Program-made: the position numbers and the translations under genes
Assembly: GCA_023700825.1 (NCBI GenBank)
Contig: JAMPYE010000003.1
Coordinates: 1 to 36,178 of the forward strand
Origin: Thermoanaerobaculia bacterium
Lineage (GTDB): Bacteria > Acidobacteriota > Thermoanaerobaculia > Gp7-AA8
Direction: 5' to 3'
DNA length: 36,178 nucleotides
Notes under the pieces: generated by a model
Seen by the model: only the letters and a program-made list of their open reading frames with translations
What the model was told of the DNA's origin: nothing
Databases searched by the model: none
Part shown: positions 30,270 to 36,178 of the stretch, piece by piece
How the letters are laid out: the number at the start of each line of letters is the position of its first letter
Position numbering within the stretch: the first letter of the stretch is position 1

Positions 30270-32298
30270 AACGAACGCACTCGCTCTTGCCGCGGCGGTT
30301 CTGATCGCCGTGGCCGCGCTCGGCGCGCACGCCGAGGATCTGACGCTGACGATCGGGGTGTCGGCAGACACGCCGGTCTACGCACACACCGCGAGGCCGG
30401 AGATCGCCGGCTCGACGAACGCCCCGCCCGGTTCGGTCGTCGCCATCACGATCGACGGACAGACGCAGAACGCGCAGGTCGGCGAGGACGGCAAGTTCTC
30501 CGTCGAATGGGGCATCGACCTCGAGGTCGGGTCGCACCTGGTCAGCGCGAGCGTTTCGACTGCCGACGGCCGGAGCGCGAAGGCCGAGCAGGATCTTCGC
30601 GTCGACCTCGAAGAGTTCATGCCGCGCCAGCCGATCGAGCCGCTTCTGATTCCGGAGCCGCTCCCGCGGATCGTCCCGAACATCGAGGACTTCGCCGCGT
30701 ACACCGACCGCTGGCAGATCTCCCCGCCGGCCGACTACGAGTTGCAGGTGTCCCCGCGAGGGAAGTGGGATCCGTACAACCAGAACATCCTCAAGGGAGA
30801 CAAGCCTCGCTTCGGCAAGGACATCTTCCTGAACCTGACCGGAATCTCCGACTTCCTCGTCGAGATCCGCGACCTGCCGACGCCCACGGGCATCTCGACC
30901 GACGACCCGACCTCGTTCCCGTTCTTCGGTGACAGCGAGCAGGTCGTCATGAACCAGAACGTCGTGATGACCGCGGACCTCTACAAGGGCCTGACCACCT
31001 TCCGCCCCGCGACGTGGCGTGCCCGCGCCACCCTGGTGGGCAACGTGAACCACGTGATTCTGCAAGAGGCGAACGCCGTGAACATCGACGTGCGAGAGGG
31101 GACCGATCGCACGGATGGAACCTTCGCCGTGCAGGAGCTCTTCTACGAACGCAAGCTCGCCGACCTGACTGAGAGCTTCGACTTCATGTCGATCCGCGCC
31201 GGGGTGCAGAGTTTCGTCAGCGACTTCCGCGGCTTCATCTTCAACGACCAGAACCTCGGTGTCCGTTTCTTCGGCAACTGGGACGCGAACCGTTACCAGT
31301 ACAACGCGGCTTTCTTCGATCGTCTCGAGAAGGACACCAACAGCGGGCTCAACAAGGTGGAGCGGCGCGAGCAGCAGGTGTTCATCATGAACGCCTACCG
31401 GCAGGACACGTTCGTGCCGGGTTACACCACTCAGGTCAGCTTCCACTACCTCCACGACGATCCGTCGGTGTACTACGACAAGAACGGCTTTCTCGTGCGC
31501 CCTGCGCCGGTCGGTGACTTCGTGCCGCACGAAATCGACGCTTACTACCTCGGCTGGTCAGGGCTCGGCAAGGTCGACGTCTGGAACGTCGATCACGCGT
31601 TCTACTACGTTACCGGCAAGGACAGTCGTAGCCCGATCGCGGGCTCGGATCCGCTCGGCGGCGGAGTCGGCAACGACGGCGTCACGCCGGGTTCGGCCGA
31701 GGTCGACATCAACGGGTACATGGGCTTCGTCGAGATCTCGCGCGACTACGACTGGCTTCGCCCGAGGGCGGCGATCTTCTTCGCGTCGGGAGACGACGAC
31801 CTGTACGATCGCGACGCGGAAGGCTTCGACGCGGTCTTCTCTAACGTGAACGCGCTCGGCGGCGGCTTCAGCTTCTGGAACCGCCAGGGAATCCGTCTTC
31901 CTGGGACGGGCGTCGGCCTCACGCAGCGCGGAAGCCTCCTGGCCGACCTGACGAGCAGCAAGGACGAAGGGCAACCGGAGTTCGTGAACCCGGGCGTGCA
32001 GATCGCGAGCGTCGGACTCGACGTCGACGTCACCCCGAGGATCAAGGCGATCTTCACGACGAACTACATTCGCCTGGCCAAAACCGAGGTCGTCGAGGGC
32101 CTGATCTTCCAGGACGACGTCGACAAGGAGATGGGGCTCGACGTGAGCCTCGGCGTCCGTTACCGACCGTTCTTCTCGAACAACATGACCGTCCTCGGTG
32201 GCGCGGCGATGTTCGCGCCTGGCTCGGGCTGGGAAGACATCTACGAAGACGACGATCTGCACTGGCAATTCTTCACGACACTGACTCTGCAGTTCTGA
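30259..32298 (+). CDS. Outer-membrane beta-barrel protein (candidate porin)
   Basis: A 679-residue exported protein. ATG 30259 gives a clean signal peptide with cleavage after AHA (residue 25); it overlaps the previous stop by 11 bases. An Ig-like domain (about 27-105, with TIDGQTQNAQVGEDGKFSV) precedes a long region of alternating aromatic strands separated by acidic, Gly/Asp-rich turns, as in large outer-membrane barrels. The last residues, FFTTLTLQF, end in Phe, the usual signal for barrel assembly. No CxxCH is present. Its location directly before a decahaem cytochrome gene suggests the barrel of a porin-cytochrome conduit. It is not recognisably MtrB-like, so the link is inferred. Confidence 0.78.
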   Translation: MSHRTNALALAAAVLIAVAALGAHAEDLTLTIGVSADTPVYAHTARPEIAGSTNAPPGSVVAITIDGQTQNAQVGEDGKFSVEWGIDLEVGSHLVSASVSTADGRSAKAEQDLRVDLEEFMPRQPIEPLLIPEPLPRIVPNIEDFAAYTDRWQISPPADYELQVSPRGKWDPYNQNILKGDKPRFGKDIFLNLTGISDFLVEIRDLPTPTGISTDDPTSFPFFGDSEQVVMNQNVVMTADLYKGLTTFRPATWRARATLVGNVNHVILQEANAVNIDVREGTDRTDGTFAVQELFYERKLADLTESFDFMSIRAGVQSFVSDFRGFIFNDQNLGVRFFGNWDANRYQYNAAFFDRLEKDTNSGLNKVERREQQVFIMNAYRQDTFVPGYTTQVSFHYLHDDPSVYYDKNGFLVRPAPVGDFVPHEIDAYYLGWSGLGKVDVWNVDHAFYYVTGKDSRSPIAGSDPLGGGVGNDGVTPGSAEVDINGYMGFVEISRDYDWLRPRAAIFFASGDDDLYDRDAEGFDAVFSNVNALGGGFSFWNRQGIRLPGTGVGLTQRGSLLADLTSSKDEGQPEFVNPGVQIASVGLDVDVTPRIKAIFTTNYIRLAKTEVVEGLIFQDDVDKEMGLDVSLGVRYRPFFSNNMTVLGGAAMFAPGSGWEDIYEDDDLHWQFFTTLTLQF

Positions 32299-32314
32299 CC
32301 GAGGCACGCGCGCC

Positions 32315-35300
32315 ATGACTCAAATGATCGGAAAACTGACCACCAATCCGCCGCGCGCCGCAATCGCGGTGATCGCCTTCGTCGCGATTCTCTGCCTGCC
32401 GGCGATCGTCACGTCGTCGACCAGCGGCACACAGGTCGACGCGACGACCGCGTTGATGTCCCAGACGCACGAGCAGGCGCTCGCGAAGAGCCGTTCATGC
32501 CTCGGCTGCCACGAAGGGATCGAGGACGCGCACGCCTCCGACGCCGTCAAGCTCGGCTGCACCGACTGTCACGGGGGTGACGCGAACGTCGCGGTCACGA
32601 AGGGATGGTCGCGCGAGTCGGCCGAGTACGAGCAGGCGATGAACTCGTCGCACGTGCTGCCCCGCCATCCGGAGAACTGGGTGCGCGACGGGCGGCGCAC
32701 GTCGTCGAATCCGACGAACTCTTACGTCGACCTGATGAAGGAGCCGGCGGAGTTCGTGAAGTTCATCAACCCCGGCGATCTCCGCGTCGCGCAGGAAGCG
32801 TGCGGCGGCTGCCACCAGAAGCAGGTCAACAACGTGCCGAAGAGCACGATGGCGACGGCACAGACGTTCTGGGCGGCCGCTTCGTACGCGAACGGAATCC
32901 TCGGTCTCAAGTACGGCATCCTCGGCGAGCACTACACCCGCGACGGCGAGCCGGGCATGATCAAGGAAACGCGCACGCTCACCGACGAAGAGAAAGCGCG
33001 TGGCGCACTTTCCGTGGCGCTGCCGCTTCCCCGCTGGGAGCTCATCCAGCCGGGTGAGTACTTCCGCGCGTTCGAGCGCGGCGGCATCGAGTCGGGGAAC
33101 ACGCCGCCTGAGCCAGGCAATCCGAACATCCTGGAGGAGGCGGGCAAGCCCGATCTCCGCCTGAGCAATCGGGGCCGCGGCACGGGCCTCCGCATCAGCC
33201 CCGCGCTGATCAACATTCACAAGACCCGACTCAACGATCCGCACCTGTCGTTCCTCGGTACGAACGACCACCCGGGCGACTATCGCTCTTCGGGTTGCAG
33301 CGCGTGCCACGTCGTCTACGCGAACGACCGCGATCCGTTTAACTCCGGCCCCTACGCGAAGTACGGCCACCAGGGGCTCAGCCAGACCGGCGACCCGACG
33401 ATTCCGAAGAACGAGAAGGGCCACCCGATCCGCCATCGCCTGAGCCGTGCGATTCCGACGGCGCAGTGCATGGTCTGCCACATGCATCAGCCTAACTCGT
33501 TCGTGAACACCTATCTCGGCTACACGATGTGGGAGAACGAGATCAACGCGGAGTTCATGTATCCGAAGAAACAGAAGTACCCGACGGCCGAGGAGGAGGA
33601 TGCGATTCACATCCACAATCCCGAAGGCTCGTCGGTGCGTGGGCTCTGGTCTGACACCGACTTCCTCGAAAAGGTCAGCGAGCTGAACCCGAAGCTCGAA
33701 GATGGCCAGTTCGCCGACTACCACGGCCACGGCTGGATCTTCAAGGCGATCTTCAAGAAGGACCGCAAGGGAAACCTGCTCGACAAGGACGACAACATCG
33801 TCTCGTTCGAGGACCCCGAGAAGTTCAAGAAGGCGGTCCACCTCAAGGACATCCACCTCGAGAAGGGGATGCACTGCGTCGACTGCCACTTCGAGGTCGA
33901 CAACCACGGCGACAGTTACCTCAAGAGCGAGTACGCGGAAACGATCGAGATCGACTGCGAGAACTGCCACGGCGACAACGACTCGTACGCGAACCTGCGC
34001 ACGACCGGTCCCGCCGCCCCCAAGGGGGGCACCGATCTGTCTCTCATGACGACATCGGGAGGACGCCGCCGCTTCGCCTGGATCGACGGCAAGCTCTTCC
34101 AGCGCTCGGTCGTCGACCCGACGCTCGAGTGGGAAGTCAGCCAGGTCAAAGACTCGATCACGCCTGGACATCCGCAGTACAACGAGAAGTCCCGTTACGC
34201 GAAGACGATCCAGAAGGACGGCTCCACATGGGGGCTCCCCGCCACGGCGGACAAGCTCGCGCACTCGAACCAGAAGATGTCGTGCTACACCTGCCACTCT
34301 TCGTGGATCACGTCGTGCTTCGGCTGCCACCTTCCGCAGAAGTCGAATCGGAAGACCGAAATGCAGCACTACGAGGGAACCGAGACGCGCAATTACGCGA
34401 GCTACAACCCGCAGGTAGTGCGCTCCGACGTCTACATGCTCGGCGTCCACGGCCGCGCGGAGAAGGGCAAGATTGCGCCGGTCCGTTCGTCGAGCGCGCT
34501 GATGCTGAGCTCGACGCAGTCGAACCGCCAGAAGATCTACAACCAGCAGACGACGATCTCGGCGCCGGGCTTCAACGGCCAGGCGTTCAACCCGCACGTT
34601 CCGCACACGGTGCGAACCAGGGAGACGAAGGGCTGCCCCGACTGTCACGTCTCCGAGGCGAACGACAACAACGCCTGGATGGCGCAGCTGCTGCTTCAGG
34701 GCACGAACTGGGTGAACTTCATCGGGAAGTACGCCTGGGTGGCGACCGGGGACGAAGGGATCGAAGCGATCCGCGTGACGGAGGATCCGGAGCCGCAGGC
34801 CGTCATCGGGAGCACGCTCCACAAGATCGTCTATCCCGATTACTACGCGAAGCACGAGAAGAACCACAAAGAACTCGAGGACGCGTATCACCATCACGGC
34901 CACGGGATCCGCAGCCTCCAGCAGCGGGGTGAGTATCTTTACGTCGCGAAGGGCCACGATGGCGTGCAGGTCTACGACATCGCGGTCGTCGACAATAAGG
35001 ACTACTCCGAGCGCTTCGTGAGCTCGCCGTTCACCAAGTACGGCCAGAACACGAAGATCAAGACGAAGTACGCGACGGCGATCGCATTGCCGACGAACAT
35101 GCCGATGGCGCCGCACCGCAAGCCGTTGCCGGGCGAGCAGCTGATCCACCCGACCTATTCGTACGCGTATATCAGCGACAAGGAAGAGGGCCTGATCCTC
35201 TTCAACTCGAACACCTTCACCGACGGCGATCCGCTCAACAACTTCATCGAGAGGGCGGTCACCTTCAACCCCGACGACGCGCTCCACGGAGCGATGAACC

Positions 35301-36094
35301 TGACCGTGGCGGGCAACTATGTGTACCTGGTGTGTGACCGGGGACTACAGATCATCGATGTCAACGATCCGCTCAAGCCGTCGATCATCGCAACGGTCCC
35401 GGAGATCAAGCATGGCACGGCGGTCGCCGTGCAGTTCCGGTACGCGTTCGTGACCGATGCCGACGGGCTGAAGGTCGTCGACATCACGACTCCGAGCCAG
35501 CCGCGCCTCGCCGCAACCGTGCCGCTCGAGGACGCGCGCAACGTCTACGTCGCGAGAACCTACGCGTACGTGGCGGGCGGCAAGCAGGGAATGGTGATCG
35601 TCGACGTGGAGAAGCCGGAGCAGCCGTTCGTCGACCAGGTGTACGACGCCGAGGGCGAGATGCACGGGGTCAATGACATCAAGGTGGGCTCCACGTCGTC
35701 GAGTCTCTACGCCTACGTCGGCGACGAGCACGGGCTTTTCGTCATCCAGCTGACGTCACCGAAGACGGTGCCTGGGTTCGAGGGCTTCTCGCCCCGTCCG
35801 GTCCCGAACCTCATCGCGAAGCGGCACACGCACTCGGCGGTGCTCGCGCTCTCGAAGGGGCTCGATCGCGACAGGGCTGCCGACGAGAGCGGGAACCAGA
35901 CGATCGTCTTCAACAGGCAGGGAGCCCGGCCGATGAACCTGACCGAGCTGCAGAGAATGTACCTGAGAGACGGCCGCCTCTGGACGGTCAAGGCGACGCC
36001 GCCAGGCCCGCCGATGGATCCGCCTCCGGTTGGCGAACAGGCAACGGCGACGCCTGCCCCGAATTCGGCCACCACGACGGGAGGCGGACGATGA
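32315..36094 (+). CDS. Decahaem cytochrome c with C-terminal LVIVD-type beta-propeller
   Basis: A 1259-residue exported protein. The N-terminal hydrophobic stretch (about 15-33) is a signal peptide or anchor. Ten CxxCH haem sites have Cys at 62, 82, 163, 328, 385, 521, 548, 657, 668 and 774, with many extra His residues for bis-His ligation. From about 800 to 1150, repeated Y-x-Y/W-V-A units with DI/DV-x-D/T-P edges (QVYDIA, LQIIDVNDP, LKVVDITTP, MVIVDVEKP) form a propeller of LVIVD type. The C-terminus is Pro/Thr-rich. GAGG precedes ATG 32315, 16 bases after the barrel gene. Probable location is periplasmic or outer-membrane-associated. It is likely the terminal electron carrier or a large cytochrome oxidoreductase; no enzyme family is recognised. 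Confidence 0.9.
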   Translation: MTQMIGKLTTNPPRAAIAVIAFVAILCLPAIVTSSTSGTQVDATTALMSQTHEQALAKSRSCLGCHEGIEDAHASDAVKLGCTDCHGGDANVAVTKGWSRESAEYEQAMNSSHVLPRHPENWVRDGRRTSSNPTNSYVDLMKEPAEFVKFINPGDLRVAQEACGGCHQKQVNNVPKSTMATAQTFWAAASYANGILGLKYGILGEHYTRDGEPGMIKETRTLTDEEKARGALSVALPLPRWELIQPGEYFRAFERGGIESGNTPPEPGNPNILEEAGKPDLRLSNRGRGTGLRISPALINIHKTRLNDPHLSFLGTNDHPGDYRSSGCSACHVVYANDRDPFNSGPYAKYGHQGLSQTGDPTIPKNEKGHPIRHRLSRAIPTAQCMVCHMHQPNSFVNTYLGYTMWENEINAEFMYPKKQKYPTAEEEDAIHIHNPEGSSVRGLWSDTDFLEKVSELNPKLEDGQFADYHGHGWIFKAIFKKDRKGNLLDKDDNIVSFEDPEKFKKAVHLKDIHLEKGMHCVDCHFEVDNHGDSYLKSEYAETIEIDCENCHGDNDSYANLRTTGPAAPKGGTDLSLMTTSGGRRRFAWIDGKLFQRSVVDPTLEWEVSQVKDSITPGHPQYNEKSRYAKTIQKDGSTWGLPATADKLAHSNQKMSCYTCHSSWITSCFGCHLPQKSNRKTEMQHYEGTETRNYASYNPQVVRSDVYMLGVHGRAEKGKIAPVRSSSALMLSSTQSNRQKIYNQQTTISAPGFNGQAFNPHVPHTVRTRETKGCPDCHVSEANDNNAWMAQLLLQGTNWVNFIGKYAWVATGDEGIEAIRVTEDPEPQAVIGSTLHKIVYPDYYAKHEKNHKELEDAYHHHGHGIRSLQQRGEYLYVAKGHDGVQVYDIAVVDNKDYSERFVSSPFTKYGQNTKIKTKYATAIALPTNMPMAPHRKPLPGEQLIHPTYSYAYISDKEEGLILFNSNTFTDGDPLNNFIERAVTFNPDDALHGAMNLTVAGNYVYLVCDRGLQIIDVNDPLKPSIIATVPEIKHGTAVAVQFRYAFVTDADGLKVVDITTPSQPRLAATVPLEDARNVYVARTYAYVAGGKQGMVIVDVEKPEQPFVDQVYDAEGEMHGVNDIKVGSTSSSLYAYVGDEHGLFVIQLTSPKTVPGFEGFSPRPVPNLIAKRHTHSAVLALSKGLDRDRAADESGNQTIVFNRQGARPMNLTELQRMYLRDGRLWTVKATPPGPPMDPPPVGEQATATPAPNSATTTGGGR

Positions 36095-36150
36095 CCGTCG
36101 TGACGCCACGTACTCGCGCGCATGCAGAAGAGATGAAAAGGGAGTCGAAC

Positions 36151-36178
36151 ATGAAACGTCTCATGTCGATCGCAGCGA
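36151..36178 (+). CDS. Start of a further gene, cut by the window edge
   Basis: ATG 36151 follows GGGAG with a good spacing of about 6 bases, and the codons read on in frame to the window end. The visible start, Met-Lys-Arg-Leu-Met-Ser-Ile-Ala-Ala, looks like a signal peptide. An in-frame ATG 36091 overlaps the previous stop but lacks such a ribosome site. It is probably part of the same cluster. Confidence 0.55.

Noticed and set aside
32495..35287. 930-residue open frame on the minus strand opposite the decahaem-propeller gene
   Set aside because: Antisense shadow of the GC-rich gene, with repetitive Val/Arg/Asp/Leu composition and no signal peptide or domain.

Overview
The window is GC-rich, densely coded and uses many GTG and TTG starts. 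It looks like a chromosomal segment of a Gram-negative, c-di-GMP-signalling bacterium that makes many c-type cytochromes. The mix of a system I cytochrome c maturation operon, DUF4388/FHA proteins, a B3 metallo-beta-lactamase and large multihaem cytochromes with propeller repeats would suit an Acidobacteriota-like (for example Thermoanaerobaculia) or Myxococcota-like genome. That assignment is an inference from gene content; no rRNA or marker gene is present. I found no tRNA, rRNA, CRISPR array or insertion sequence.

Left third (1-13637), mostly housekeeping: the 3' part of glgB; a flavin reductase-family protein closed by a strong terminator; a divergent secreted B3 metallo-beta-lactamase; moaA (molybdenum cofactor); two small exported proteins that share a sequence module; a GAF-GAF-GGDEF diguanylate cyclase overlapping gamma-glutamyltransferase ggt; an inverted repeat; a convergent PAS-GGDEF-EAL protein; an unrecognised protein; fdhD (formate dehydrogenase sulfurtransferase); and a membrane-anchored lytic transglycosylase.

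Middle (13668-21153): a complete, tightly packed ccmABCDEFGHI operon for haem export, haem chaperoning, apocytochrome reduction and haem ligation, closed by a near-perfect terminator. It includes a 54-residue ccmD.

Right (21196-36178): a monocistronic DUF4388-FHA gene with its own terminator, then a six-gene same-strand cluster that runs off the window. Its genes encode (1) a FAD/NAD-binding protein fused to two cyclic-nucleotide-binding domains and a four-[4Fe-4S] ferredoxin module; (2) a cytochrome-b-like membrane protein with two His-x13-His helices; (3) a protein with the order FHA - membrane helix - ten CxxCH haem sites - membrane helix - Pro/Ala linker - FHA; (4) an exported protein with two GlcG/HbpS-like domains; (5) an outer-membrane beta-barrel candidate; (6) a 1259-residue decahaem protein with a C-terminal LVIVD-type propeller. 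A seventh gene begins at the right edge. I read this as a possible electron conduit from cytoplasmic NAD(P)H through FAD, iron-sulfur, b-haem and periplasmic c-haem to the outer membrane. Cyclic-nucleotide and phosphothreonine-type sensor domains are built into the redox proteins. The neighbouring ccm operon would supply at least twenty covalently bound haems. This cluster is the strongest candidate for an undescribed system; its electron donor, acceptor and direction cannot be determined from sequence alone.
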